Numbered from the stretch's first letter, positions 36,755 through 46,345 are shown. The stretch is 58,199 bases of DNA from JAPLDB01 sp038230515 (GCA_038230515.1 JBBRND010000028.1:1-58199); one strand, 5' to 3'. Notes: generated by a model from the sequence alone, not told the origin. Numbers and translations: made by a program.

Positions 36755-36931
36755 TATGCCGCCTTGAATTCTGGAAGAAGAGTGAAGTGTGAAATTTTTC
36801 ACCCAAGCAAACCAAACATTGGGAATCAAAAATAAGTTGTTCACCAAAAAGATCGCTCAGTTTATTTTCAGCATAGAAAAAGAATTCTACTTTCGTTTCC
36901 TGATTCTAACCATTATTCAAAATCTAATCAA

Positions 36932-39148
36932 ATGAAAAAAATTTTACTCTCTTTCTTTTTGCTTGCAACGGTTTTCATACATGCAAGTGCGCAAATTGTT
37001 TCCATTCGCCCTGATACCGCCTTTCGGGGACAAACCCTCACCACTATTATTACAATGCCGTTCATGGCTTTTTCAACCGCTTCCGCACCTTATCAGAACA
37101 CCGACATTTACCTGCAACAGGGCGGCACCGTTATTTACTGCGATCCTTCATATTCTATTATGAACGTATATGGCAATCCTCCATTCACATTTGATGATTC
37201 CCTGCATTGCGATTTTTCAATTCCGGCAAATGCTCCAAACGGCTATTATGATGTTCATTTATTAACCTACGATTACATGGGAATACCTACTGATAACTTG
37301 CTCACGAATGGTTTTCATGTCGGTACTTTTGCGGGCACGATTGAAGGTGACCTTTACTTTGATATTAATCAAAACGGAGTTTGGGATGGAGGAGAGCCAC
37401 CTCTCGTGAATCACCGGGCGCAAGTAACTCCTGGCAACCTAACAATTTACAGCAATGCTGCCGGTCATTACAAAGCATACCTAGATACAAATAATTACAC
37501 AGTTAGCTACCTGCCAGCTTTTTCTTTTTCTCAAACTTCATTGCCTGTAACTTATGCTGCCAATGTTCCGCCATCATACACTGGATTGGATTTTGGTGCC
37601 TACTCCGGGCAGTCATTGTTCAATCAGGATTTCTACGTGTGGCATCATCCGATGCGATGCCAGCCGGCAAACGGATATACTTACGTTGACATTACCAACA
37701 ACGGATACCTTACCGTTCAGGGAAGCGTTACAATGGTTCATTCTTCTAACATGTCGCTTAACAATGCGTTGCCTGCACCTGACGTGATAAACGGTGATAC
37801 ACTCACCTGGTATTATTCAACATTGGCACCGGGACAATCTCTTCACCTAGGTGGTTCAATAAACAACTGGATTTCTTTCTTTGATCCACCTGCCGGACAA
37901 ACAGTCTGGTATAGTACGGTTGATAGTGTGTTTGATATGGGAGGTAATGCGCTTACTCAATATCAGGATAGTTTCGGTTTTGTGGTAACATGCTCCTGCG
38001 ATCCGAATGAAAAATTTGTTTCGCCTGAAGGAGCAACAGCACAACACTACACTCCTCCAAATACAGAACTTACCTACACCATTAATTTTCAGAATACCGG
38101 AAACGATACAGCAATAGATGTTGTGATCACTGACACACTTGATGCAAATCTCGACTGGAATACGTTTGAAGTAATAAGCAGCACCCATCATCCTGTATTT
38201 GCACAAATGAATGCCAATGGAGTGGTAACATTTACATTCCCGAACATCATGTTGCCTGATAGTAACGTGAATGAACCCGGAAGTCACGGTGCAGTTGCTT
38301 ATCACGTTCACACGGATAGTTTGCTTTCAGATCCTACAGCGATCAGGAATACCGCTTACATTGTATTCGATTGGAATTCTCCTGTTGTTACCAATACTGC
38401 AATCAGCACGATTACTTCCTTGCAATATCCTTCGGCATCTTTCATCACCGGAGACCTGCAATTCTGCCCTGGCAGTTGCATCAACTTCGGAAATCTTTCT
38501 ACGGGCGCAACGAGTTACGACTGGTCATTTCCGGGAGCAAATCCATCTTCCAGCACTGATGCAAATCCTGCAAACATCTGCTATAATGATTCCGGCAGCT
38601 ACGATGTACAACTTATTGCAACGAATGCATTGGGTTCCGATACGTTGCTTTTTCAGAATTATGTCACGGCCTTTGCTATTGCCCCGCAAGGCATTCAGCA
38701 GAGCGGTGATACTTTGATTGCCAACCAAGGATTTACTTCTTATAGCTGGTACTACAATGGCAACGTAATTCCTGGAGCTACGGATTATTTTTACCTTGCA
38801 ACTCAGAGTGGAAATTACCATGTAATTTCTTTCGATGCTAACGGATGCAATGTAGAAGCTGCAATTTTCAATGTACTCACGACCGTTCAGTTTGCAGTTT
38901 CCGATTTAGAGATTACGGTTTATCCGAATCCGGTCCGAAATAATTTAACAATACGCAACGGGCAGTCGGCAATAAATGCGGTTGCAATTTTCAATGTACT
39001 TGGAGAAAAAGTTTTGGATATTCAATCAGAATTCAAGAATCAAAAATCAGAAATGAGTGTGGATGTTTCTGGGCTTCCTTCCGGAATTTATTCGATTGAA
39101 ATTTCTTCAAGCGAAAAACTTGCACACGCCTTGTTTGTGAAGCAATAA
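36932..39148 (+). CDS. T9SS protein with DUF11/DUF7619-like and PKD domains
   Basis: The 738-residue protein has a signal peptide (1-20, IHASAQ), N-terminal beta-sandwich domains (about 22-350), a DUF11/DUF7619-like repeat domain (about 375-510; ELTYTINFQNTGNDTAIDV, NTAYIVFDWNSPV), a PKD domain (about 510-585), an Ig-like segment (about 590-645) and a type A T9SS sorting domain (about 655-738). The last 230 residues are paralogous to those of the frameshifted gene at 47643-50139. Two 7-bp-period arrays code inside the sorting domain (38954-38981 and 39024-39058). An upstream TACTTTCG (36898-36905) resembles a -7 element. Confidence 0.9.
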   Translation: MKKILLSFFLLATVFIHASAQIVSIRPDTAFRGQTLTTIITMPFMAFSTASAPYQNTDIYLQQGGTVIYCDPSYSIMNVYGNPPFTFDDSLHCDFSIPANAPNGYYDVHLLTYDYMGIPTDNLLTNGFHVGTFAGTIEGDLYFDINQNGVWDGGEPPLVNHRAQVTPGNLTIYSNAAGHYKAYLDTNNYTVSYLPAFSFSQTSLPVTYAANVPPSYTGLDFGAYSGQSLFNQDFYVWHHPMRCQPANGYTYVDITNNGYLTVQGSVTMVHSSNMSLNNALPAPDVINGDTLTWYYSTLAPGQSLHLGGSINNWISFFDPPAGQTVWYSTVDSVFDMGGNALTQYQDSFGFVVTCSCDPNEKFVSPEGATAQHYTPPNTELTYTINFQNTGNDTAIDVVITDTLDANLDWNTFEVISSTHHPVFAQMNANGVVTFTFPNIMLPDSNVNEPGSHGAVAYHVHTDSLLSDPTAIRNTAYIVFDWNSPVVTNTAISTITSLQYPSASFITGDLQFCPGSCINFGNLSTGATSYDWSFPGANPSSSTDANPANICYNDSGSYDVQLIATNALGSDTLLFQNYVTAFAIAPQGIQQSGDTLIANQGFTSYSWYYNGNVIPGATDYFYLATQSGNYHVISFDANGCNVEAAIFNVLTTVQFAVSDLEITVYPNPVRNNLTIRNGQSAINAVAIFNVLGEKVLDIQSEFKNQKSEMSVDVSGLPSGIYSIEISSSEKLAHALFVKQ
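38954..39058. repeat. Two 7-bp-period arrays in a T9SS sorting domain
   Basis: First array: cgcaacg, ggcagtc, ggcaata, aatgcgg (38954-38981). Second array: aatcaga, attcaag, aatcaaa, aatcaga, aatgagt (39024-39058). Both are inside the coding sequence of the sorting domain. Confidence 0.75.
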
Positions 39149-39177
39149 ATTTAAGCTTTCTCTAAAATACCTATTTT

Positions 39178-39219
39178 CTGCCTCCATGCAAATGAAATTT
39201 TTCATTTGCATGGAGGCAG
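39178..39219 (+). terminator. Perfect 20-bp-arm hairpin
   Basis: CTGCCTCCATGCAAATGAAA (39178-39197) is perfectly inverted at 39200-39219 with a loop of only two T. TTTTCTT follows, so it probably terminates the T9SS gene at 36932-39148; the arms are far longer and cleaner than needed for a terminator. Confidence 0.8.
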
Positions 39220-39262
39220 TTTTCTTGAATAGCAAATAACTATTAACGATTAACTTGCGCGC

Positions 39263-40399
39263 ATGCGCGAAGAAACACAGTTGCGGATTGTTGTTGATGT
39301 AATAAAAACTTTCAAGGGAGATGAACCGCTCAGCAGATTTCTGAAAAAATATTTTAACCTGAATCGGCAGCTCGGCAGCCGGGATAGGCGGTTGATTCAG
39401 CAATACACCTACAGCTACTTCCGCATTGGTAAATTATATTCCGATTATTCTATTGAAGAACGCCTTGCTCTTGCTTCAAAAGTTTGCAGTTTGGTTGAAT
39501 CTCCTTTTCAGAAATTTATCGGGGAAAGATTTCCCAACATCCAACATCTGACATCCAACATCAATCTCTCCGATATATTTTCATTCTCTAGCCATCTTTC
39601 TTCTGAAATAGATAAAAATGCATTCGTTAATTCATTTCTTCATCAACCGAAAGTATGGATTCGCGTGATTGAAAAATTTTCTTCTCAAGTTGAAAAGGAA
39701 CTTCTTGAAAAAAACATTCTGTTCGAAAAAGATGTTGAGAGGAAAGATGCGTGGTCGTTTATCAGTTCTGTTGCTTTGGATAAACTCGACTCTTTTCAAA
39801 AAGGATATTTTGAAATTCAGGACTACTCATCTCAAAAGACAATTGACTTTATTCAACCCAACGCAAATGAAACCTGGTGGGATGCATGTGCCGGAGCAGG
39901 AGGAAAGGGATTGATGATGGCAGATAAGGAGCCAACCATAAATCTCATTTGCACCGATTCAAGAGAAACAATTTTACAAAATCTTAAAGAGAGGTTTCAA
40001 AAGGCAGCGATTCGCCAATATTCAACTCAGATGTTGGACTTATTAAACTCAAATTTCAAACTTAAAACATCCAGCCCTATTGATGGCATTGTAGCAGATG
40101 TTCCCTGCACAGGTTCTGGCACTTGGAGCCGTACACCGGAATGGAATTCTTTTTTTGATGAAAGGTCAATTGAAAAGTATCAAACTTTGCAGCGGAAAAT
40201 ACTTTCAGTAATTGCAACTTTCCTTGTTGAAGGTAAACCACTTGTGTACATTACCTGTTCTGTTTTTAAAGAGGAGAATGAACGTAATGTTGCTTGGGTC
40301 ACAACAAATCTTCCGCTCAAATTACAAACTCAGCAATATATTCAAGGTGCTTCAAAAGGAGCAGATACAATGTTTGCTGCCCGATTTATAAAATTCTGA
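39263..40399 (+). CDS. RsmB/NOP-type rRNA cytosine methyltransferase
   Basis: The 378-residue protein is a class I SAM-dependent RNA (cytosine-C5) methyltransferase of the RsmB/Nop2 type. The SAM site (WWDACAGAGGKGLMMA), the motif IV catalytic context DVPCTGSGTWSRTPEW and the motif VI Cys in YITCSVFKEEN are all intact. An N-terminal NusB-like helical part (about 1-140) fits RsmB, which methylates 16S rRNA C967 in E. coli. Two segments in poorly conserved regions (residues about 92-101 and 262-270) are encoded by 7-bp-period arrays (39534-39561 and 40045-40072), an insertion that leaves the motifs untouched. Confidence 0.92.
   Translation: MREETQLRIVVDVIKTFKGDEPLSRFLKKYFNLNRQLGSRDRRLIQQYTYSYFRIGKLYSDYSIEERLALASKVCSLVESPFQKFIGERFPNIQHLTSNINLSDIFSFSSHLSSEIDKNAFVNSFLHQPKVWIRVIEKFSSQVEKELLEKNILFEKDVERKDAWSFISSVALDKLDSFQKGYFEIQDYSSQKTIDFIQPNANETWWDACAGAGGKGLMMADKEPTINLICTDSRETILQNLKERFQKAAIRQYSTQMLDLLNSNFKLKTSSPIDGIVADVPCTGSGTWSRTPEWNSFFDERSIEKYQTLQRKILSVIATFLVEGKPLVYITCSVFKEENERNVAWVTTNLPLKLQTQQYIQGASKGADTMFAARFIKF
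39534..39561. repeat. 7-bp tandem array inside the RsmB-like gene
   Basis: Four in-phase heptads are seen: ccaacat, ccaacat, ctgacat, ccaacat. They encode the segment PNIQHLTSNI. A second array (aaactca, aatttca, aacttaa, aacatcc; 40045-40072) lies in the same gene. Confidence 0.75.
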
Positions 40400-40462
40400 T
40401 TGTTTCAGAAAGCTTTTCTGCATACTTTTCACTCTCATAATCAGTAACTATTGAGCCCTCAG

Positions 40463-40482
40463 CTAGTATAAACTTATACTAG
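40463..40482. promoter_or_regulatory. Near-perfect palindrome before the giant gene
   Basis: CTAGTATAA and TTATACTAG (9-bp arms, 2-nt centre) lie 13 nt before the ATG at 40496. The size and position suit an operator for a dimeric repressor, or a short hairpin at the ribosome binding site. No regulator gene is adjacent. Confidence 0.5.
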
Positions 40483-40495
40483 TTTTAACGAGAAA

Positions 40496-43400
40496 ATGAT
40501 TTTGGGAAAACGACTCAGTTTTTCATTCCTGATTTTTTGTCTGTGCAGCGCATCATTACTTGCACAAAAATCTCCTGCCTCAGAAAATGATTTGAAGAAG
40601 CAGGCAGAAAAACTTTTTCAAAACCAGAAGTACGAAGATGCGACTCCGATGTATTCGCAGTTGTTGAGTTTGTATCCACGTGAGGCAATTTATAATTACC
40701 GTTATGGCGTGTGTTTGTTGATGTCCGGCAAGGACAAAACAGGTGCAGCAACTTATCTTGAAGCAGCAGCAAAGGCGAAGGAAACTGATCCCGATGTATT
40801 TTTTTATCTCGGTCGCAGTTATATGTTTATGGATCATTACAACGAAGCTATTAGTTCGTTCAATCATTTCAAAACACTTGCATCAACAGCAAAACAAAGT
40901 AAACTTCAACCAGATGATTTTATTCATAATTGTGAGTTCGCAAATGAATTGCGAAAGGACAGAAAGAACGTAGTGGTGTTGAATAAAACAATTGTAAACC
41001 GTACTACTTTTTTCTCCGCATACGATTTCACAAACTCTGCAGGAAAACTTTTGACAACTCCCGATCGCTTCCTTACCTCAATAGACAAAGAAAAAATGGC
41101 GAATCCTGTCATGTTTTTGACCAAAGATGGAGAAACGATTTATTATGCGAGCTATGGAAAAAAAGGGGAACATGGAAAAGATATTTACCGAATTATCAAA
41201 TTACCTAATGGAACTTGGAGTACTGCAATGAATCTTGGTTCTTCTATCAATACGGATGAGAATGAAGATTTTCCGTATCTCGATAAAGACGGTCGCACTC
41301 TTTACTTCTGTAGCAAGGGCCACAACAGCATTGGTGGTTACGATGTGTTTAAATCGCAATATGATTTCAATACAGGCAAATGGAGTGATCCGGTGAATGT
41401 CGGCATTCCCATCAACACTGTTGACGATGATATTTTTTATATGCCTTCGACAAAAGGTGAGACCGCTATTTATTCAACTGCGATTGATTGCGAGAGCGCG
41501 AAAATTGAATTACGAAATATTAAACTCGGGGATGTAGTTAGCAATGTTGCTGTGATTAGTGGTTCATACATTTCGAAGGATCAGGTTACGAGAAGGGATG
41601 CCCGTATAACTGTTGTTCGCACAAAAGATAATGGCGTAGTTACTTCAGTAAAAACAGATCGTACCGGAGAATATGAATTGGTGCTTCCCGCGGGTGATGA
41701 ATACATGCTTGTAGTTGAAGGTGGAGGTTATTTACCTCACGCAGAAAATTTTTCCATTCCCGTGGGTTCGGAGGTTACTGCCATGCAGCAAAAGGTGGTG
41801 ATGAATAGAAAAGGTGACATTGAAGAAATGGCGATGACAAATTATTTCACCCCGTCAATTTCCAATCCTTCCATTGCTTCATCGGATAAGCCAACGCAGG
41901 TTTCCTCAAATGAATTTGATTTGAAAGACACCGGAACAACCAAAATGCAGGCAATGACATTTGACGGAAGAACATTATTTGTAGCTCCACCTTCAGAAAA
42001 AAACATTAAAGAATCATTGTCAACTTCTGCAGAAAATAAAGATGATTCATCGGTTGCTTTGAACAGCGATGTACAATTGCATCAACAATCTTCGCAGCAA
42101 ACTGCAAGCGGTAATAGAGAGCAAAAAACAGAAAAAAGTTCTGTTGCTGAGAAAAAGGGATCAAAACCTGTAGTCTCAGTAAAAACGACCAATACGGAAA
42201 TTGTAAAAATGGCATTTGATGATGCACAATCCGTGAGAGAAGAAGCAAGTGGAATTCGAGAGGAAGCAAAATGGAGGAAAGAAGAAGCAAAATCACTAGA
42301 CAGTTTATCTGTTGTTCAGGCAAGACAATCAAAAGAATATCTTGAAGTGGGAGATAAGGAAAAATCGGAGCAGGTTGCAAATGAATCGCAGGTAAATGCT
42401 CAACGTGCTGATCAGCGAAATAAAGAAGTTCAATCGCTCGATGCAGATGCCCGGCAAAAAGATATGGAGGCAGAAATTTCTATGAGAGAAGCAACGGAGA
42501 TGATGAAGCAATATAAAGTTGACACAAATACTCTTGCTTATCGCAAAATAAAAAATCCGGTTGATGAGAATACTGATGTAAAGGAAAATAAACCTGAAAA
42601 TAAATCCGATGAAATTAGCAACGATGAGGTTTCATCATCTTCAGGAAATTCTATAATAGCAGATACTGTTCCGAATAGTAATGAAAATGAAGTTGCCACA
42701 ATTGGTATTCATACTGACAGGGCATCAAAGCTCAATGATGAAGCAGAAACATTTTCATTGAAATCGCTTGAGATGAGTCAACGCGCAGAAAATACGTCTG
42801 ATAAAAAAGCGAAGGATAATTACGAGCTAAAGTCGAAAGAATTTAAGAAGCAAAGTGATGTAAAGAAAACGGAAGCAGCGAAAGAAACAATGCTTGCAAA
42901 AAAGACTGAGACGCAACCCGCTGCTGTTGCCACGAACAACAATCAAGCTTCAAAAACAGGAAACGTTGAATCGAACAAACCGGATACGAATACGAAACTT
43001 GACGAAAACCTAGCTGAGAAAAATAAAGTAGCTGATGCCGCTGTTACGATGAACAGCAAACCAAAAGAATCATCAGATAAGGAAGACAATGTTGACAACG
43101 ATCAGAAAAATATAACTCCTTCAAACACTTTAAAGGAAAACAAGCAAACCGGTAATGAGAGTACTACCGGAAATATGACTGAAAAAAATAATGAAGTTGC
43201 TGTTGCAAAAAATCCAACAAAAAATTCAGGAGAAAATGATTCACAAAAAAATAAAGCAGGGGAGAAGGTGAACGAAAGCCCTGTTTCAATATCTCAACCT
43301 GAAATAAAGGAAAAGGAAGCAACAGAAAAACCGAAATCTAAAACTGATTCAGGTGAAATAAAATCAGAAAATGAATCTCAGCCAAAACCAACAGAACAGA

Positions 43401-45937
43401 TAAAGATTGATCCACTTGCTGCAACGCACTTTAACAACTATCAGTTGATTCTTGGTGAGTCGAAAAAAATTGAGCAGCAATCCAGTGAAGTTCAGGCGAG
43501 ACTAATTACTGTTAAAGCACCGAAAGACCGTGATAGCTTAACGATAAAAGCGAATCAGCTAAGTCAGCAATCAGTTAGGCAATGGCAGGCAGCGCAGCGG
43601 GAACTTTCGCTTGCTAAGGAAATAGAACCGGCTATTGAGGAGAAGATGGAAGGGAAGTCAGCCGTTGCCGGTGAGCAATTTACAAAGGAAACCATTAAAC
43701 AAAACTTAGCGAGCAATGAAGATAAAAATGAAAATTCAAATGATGCAACAATAAATAAAAAAGCAGAATCTTCTTCTGAACGAAAGATAAAAAAAACAAA
43801 GCAAGAAACCGGAATCGAAACTTCGGAACTCAAATCTCAAACTTCAAACCTTGCACCAGAAACCACTCCTGAAATTCTCGACACTACAAAACCTGAGTAT
43901 CCAAAGTATGTAGTAGTGCAGAAAGAAATTCTTCAGAAGCAAACCGAAACTGTAAATACTTTTGTTGAAGGAATGCAGTTGAATAAAAAAGCACTTGAAA
44001 TAAAAGACCGAGAAATGAAGTTGCGCGATCAGGCGCAACTTACTCCCGACAAAAAGGAAAAAGCAATGTTGGTTGATAAAGCGGATTCACTTGCAATGGA
44101 GGGAGACATCATTACAAAGCGATCAAAAGAAAAGCTTGCTGTTGCACAAGCACACACACGCGAAGTAAAGACACTAACTACGCAATCAGACAAACTCAAA
44201 GAAGGTTTAATAATTAAACAACCTTCGGAAACTAAATTTGAAACCACTGCCTTGGCTGAAAACAAAACATCAGAAAATGAAAAGCTGGAAATTGAAAGGA
44301 AGAAGTCGGCTACTGGGAATTCAAATCAGAAGGCAGAAGATAAAAAGACAGTAAAAGCAAACGCGGATGAAACAAAATCATCTCAAGAAGTTTCTGACGA
44401 TTCAGCAAGAACAAATGCGGATAAATCTACAGTAGGAGGAGATGCAACAACAGATAATAAGGATGATAAAAAACAAACTGAACCAATCGTAATTACTTCA
44501 ACTGTTTCGACAAAACCGAATAATGCAAAAGCAGATCAGAAGGCAACTTCAAATCCTTCTTTGATAAATGAAGAGAAGAAGAATGAAGCAGATCAGGCAG
44601 CATCGGAAACAAAAAATGAAACTCCCGCAATCCAATCAACTACATCAGTAACAAAAAACGAAGTGCAGAAAACTGTCGGTGTTGAAACGAAAAACAAAAA
44701 ACAAGAAGCAAACTTTGTTGAAGCAAAAACGAATGAACATGAAACCATTTCTTCCGGAATAAATCCTCGATCAGAAAATAACATAAACAATGATCTTACT
44801 TTCTCTCTGGCAAAGGGAGATGCCTATACTTCTTCCAACCCGATACCCATGGATCCTATTTTACCTGAGGGTTTGATTTTCAAAGTTCAGATTGGAGCAT
44901 TTAGAAAGCCGATGCCTGACAATACATTTAAAAACCTTCAGCCGCTGAGTGGTGAGACAACACGCCCGGGTTGGATTCGTTACTGCCTGGGACTGGTCAG
45001 GGCCTTTGAATCTGCAAACCTCTTGAAGAAGGAAGTGCGCATAATGGGTTATCCTGATGCATTCGTAGTTGCTTACTTTAACGGGAAACGTATTCCACTT
45101 TATGAAGCATACACAATGATCAGCAAAGCTAATGCTGATGAAAAGAAAACGTATTCTTCAACTTCGGAAAAAGAATTCGCTCATCTTGCAAAGTTTAAAA
45201 TAAAACCATCAAACTACGATTTAACTCCGGACAACGATACAAAAGCATTTTATGGAACTGTTGAAAAAGTTCCTGACGGTTTAGTCGAATATGCAGTTCA
45301 GGTTGGTGTGTATAAAAATTCTAAAACTCCTTCTGCACTTAATTCATTACTTCCTCTAAACAGCGAACAAACAACAACGGGTTTGTATCGTTTCACCACT
45401 GGACGATTCAGCAATTACTCTTCTGCCGATTCAATGAAACGAGTTGCAGTAACTTCAGGAGTGAAGGATGCCTTTATTGTAATTTATCGCGGTGGAAAAA
45501 AAGCAGGTCAAAGTGAAGCGCAACAAATTTTCAAGGAAAGAAAATCAACAAGTATTTCGTCAATATCACCCAAAACAATAGTAATAACCGCAACAACTAC
45601 ATCAACTCCTTCTGTTACTTCTGAAAATAAAAAAGAATCTGGAACCATTCAATCTGGTGATCTTGTTTTCAAAATACAGCTTGGTGCATTTCGAGAGAAT
45701 GTTCCGTTCAGCGCTGTGAGTTCATTTTTATTGATTGCTGACAAAGGAATCACGCAGGAAACGGATGCACGCGGCTTGCATATTTTTTATGCAGGGCAAT
45801 ACAAAACACCTCAGGAAGCCGCTTCTGCAAAATCAGAAATTGTTTCAAAAGGCGTGAAAGACGCATTTGTAGTGGCTTTCGCCAAGGGAAAACGTATTTC
45901 TGCCCAAGAGGTAAAGGATATTTTGATTCATAAGTAA
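40496..45937 (+). CDS. Giant TPR-PD40-CarbopepD-SPOR envelope protein
   Basis: The 1813-residue exported protein has a signal peptide (1-23, SLLAQ), TPR-like helices (about 28-140), PD40/WD40-like propeller blades (about 200-345; DEDFPYLDKDGRTLYF-like strands), a carboxypeptidase-regulatory-like domain (about 355-425), a very long charged Lys/Glu/Asn-rich low-complexity linker (about 440-1440) and three SPOR-like domains (about 1455-1545, 1590-1685 and 1721-1813; KVQIGAFRKP, AVQVGVYKN, KIQLGAFREN). The linker holds four similar helical modules at about 565-675, 739-810, 970-1040 and 1137-1240. The order TPR, PD40, CarbopepD matches T9SS component PorE, whose OmpA domain is replaced here by SPOR-like domains, another peptidoglycan binder. 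T9SS role is inference. Confidence 0.9.
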   Translation: MILGKRLSFSFLIFCLCSASLLAQKSPASENDLKKQAEKLFQNQKYEDATPMYSQLLSLYPREAIYNYRYGVCLLMSGKDKTGAATYLEAAAKAKETDPDVFFYLGRSYMFMDHYNEAISSFNHFKTLASTAKQSKLQPDDFIHNCEFANELRKDRKNVVVLNKTIVNRTTFFSAYDFTNSAGKLLTTPDRFLTSIDKEKMANPVMFLTKDGETIYYASYGKKGEHGKDIYRIIKLPNGTWSTAMNLGSSINTDENEDFPYLDKDGRTLYFCSKGHNSIGGYDVFKSQYDFNTGKWSDPVNVGIPINTVDDDIFYMPSTKGETAIYSTAIDCESAKIELRNIKLGDVVSNVAVISGSYISKDQVTRRDARITVVRTKDNGVVTSVKTDRTGEYELVLPAGDEYMLVVEGGGYLPHAENFSIPVGSEVTAMQQKVVMNRKGDIEEMAMTNYFTPSISNPSIASSDKPTQVSSNEFDLKDTGTTKMQAMTFDGRTLFVAPPSEKNIKESLSTSAENKDDSSVALNSDVQLHQQSSQQTASGNREQKTEKSSVAEKKGSKPVVSVKTTNTEIVKMAFDDAQSVREEASGIREEAKWRKEEAKSLDSLSVVQARQSKEYLEVGDKEKSEQVANESQVNAQRADQRNKEVQSLDADARQKDMEAEISMREATEMMKQYKVDTNTLAYRKIKNPVDENTDVKENKPENKSDEISNDEVSSSSGNSIIADTVPNSNENEVATIGIHTDRASKLNDEAETFSLKSLEMSQRAENTSDKKAKDNYELKSKEFKKQSDVKKTEAAKETMLAKKTETQPAAVATNNNQASKTGNVESNKPDTNTKLDENLAEKNKVADAAVTMNSKPKESSDKEDNVDNDQKNITPSNTLKENKQTGNESTTGNMTEKNNEVAVAKNPTKNSGENDSQKNKAGEKVNESPVSISQPEIKEKEATEKPKSKTDSGEIKSENESQPKPTEQIKIDPLAATHFNNYQLILGESKKIEQQSSEVQARLITVKAPKDRDSLTIKANQLSQQSVRQWQAAQRELSLAKEIEPAIEEKMEGKSAVAGEQFTKETIKQNLASNEDKNENSNDATINKKAESSSERKIKKTKQETGIETSELKSQTSNLAPETTPEILDTTKPEYPKYVVVQKEILQKQTETVNTFVEGMQLNKKALEIKDREMKLRDQAQLTPDKKEKAMLVDKADSLAMEGDIITKRSKEKLAVAQAHTREVKTLTTQSDKLKEGLIIKQPSETKFETTALAENKTSENEKLEIERKKSATGNSNQKAEDKKTVKANADETKSSQEVSDDSARTNADKSTVGGDATTDNKDDKKQTEPIVITSTVSTKPNNAKADQKATSNPSLINEEKKNEADQAASETKNETPAIQSTTSVTKNEVQKTVGVETKNKKQEANFVEAKTNEHETISSGINPRSENNINNDLTFSLAKGDAYTSSNPIPMDPILPEGLIFKVQIGAFRKPMPDNTFKNLQPLSGETTRPGWIRYCLGLVRAFESANLLKKEVRIMGYPDAFVVAYFNGKRIPLYEAYTMISKANADEKKTYSSTSEKEFAHLAKFKIKPSNYDLTPDNDTKAFYGTVEKVPDGLVEYAVQVGVYKNSKTPSALNSLLPLNSEQTTTGLYRFTTGRFSNYSSADSMKRVAVTSGVKDAFIVIYRGGKKAGQSEAQQIFKERKSTSISSISPKTIVITATTTSTPSVTSENKKESGTIQSGDLVFKIQLGAFRENVPFSAVSSFLLIADKGITQETDARGLHIFYAGQYKTPQEAASAKSEIVSKGVKDAFVVAFAKGKRISAQEVKDILIHK
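43817..43851. repeat. 7-bp-period array in the giant gene
   Basis: Five in-phase heptads are seen: gaaactt, cggaact, caaatct, caaactt, caaacct. They encode part of the linker segment TSELKSQTSNLAPE. Confidence 0.7.
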
Positions 45938-45953
45938 ATTCGTTTTACTTTTG
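45923..45953 (+). promoter_or_regulatory. Promoter of clpS
   Basis: TTG at 45923-45925, a 20-nt spacer and TACTTTTG at 45946-45953 match the Bacteroidota sigma-ABfr consensus (TTTG, 19-21 nt, TAnnTTTG). It overlaps the end of the giant gene and drives clpS. Confidence 0.8.
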
Positions 45954-45976
45954 TTCTCACAAAAAAATTTCAGTAC

Positions 45977-46264
45977 ATGAGTGAGAAGTTTGATCAGGAT
46001 ATTTTATCCGAACCGGTAATACATGAGGATGCAGTTGAAGCGCGTCTGCGCGAACTTGTTTTATACAATGACGATCACAACACCTTTGATTTTGTAATTG
46101 AAGCGCTAGTTGAAGTTTGCGAACATGATTCTTTGCAGGCGGAACAATGTACATACATTGTTCACTACAACGGCAAATGCGGAGTGAAACGCGGCTCATA
46201 CACTACTCTTAACCCCATGCGAGTGGCACTGTGCGATCGTGGACTTTCTGCAGTAATAGAATAA
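45977..46264 (+). CDS. clpS: ATP-dependent Clp protease adaptor ClpS
   Basis: The 95-residue protein is ClpS of the usual size. An unstructured N-terminal tail is followed by the core ELVLYNDDHNTFDFVIEALVE (the Asp/Asn-Asp-Asp pocket that binds the alpha-amino group of N-degrons) and the later Cys-Glu-His and VKRGSYTTLNPMR strands. It delivers proteins with destabilising N-terminal residues to ClpAP or ClpCP. It has its own promoter (TTG...TACTTTTG at 45923-45953). Confidence 0.95.
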   Translation: MSEKFDQDILSEPVIHEDAVEARLRELVLYNDDHNTFDFVIEALVEVCEHDSLQAEQCTYIVHYNGKCGVKRGSYTTLNPMRVALCDRGLSAVIE

Positions 46265-46345
46265 TTTATTTCCCTAGTTTTTTTTGCTGAACGAAATCAC
46301 GTTTAGTGGTATGCTTTTTTGTTTTAACAAGTCAACTGCCAATTC

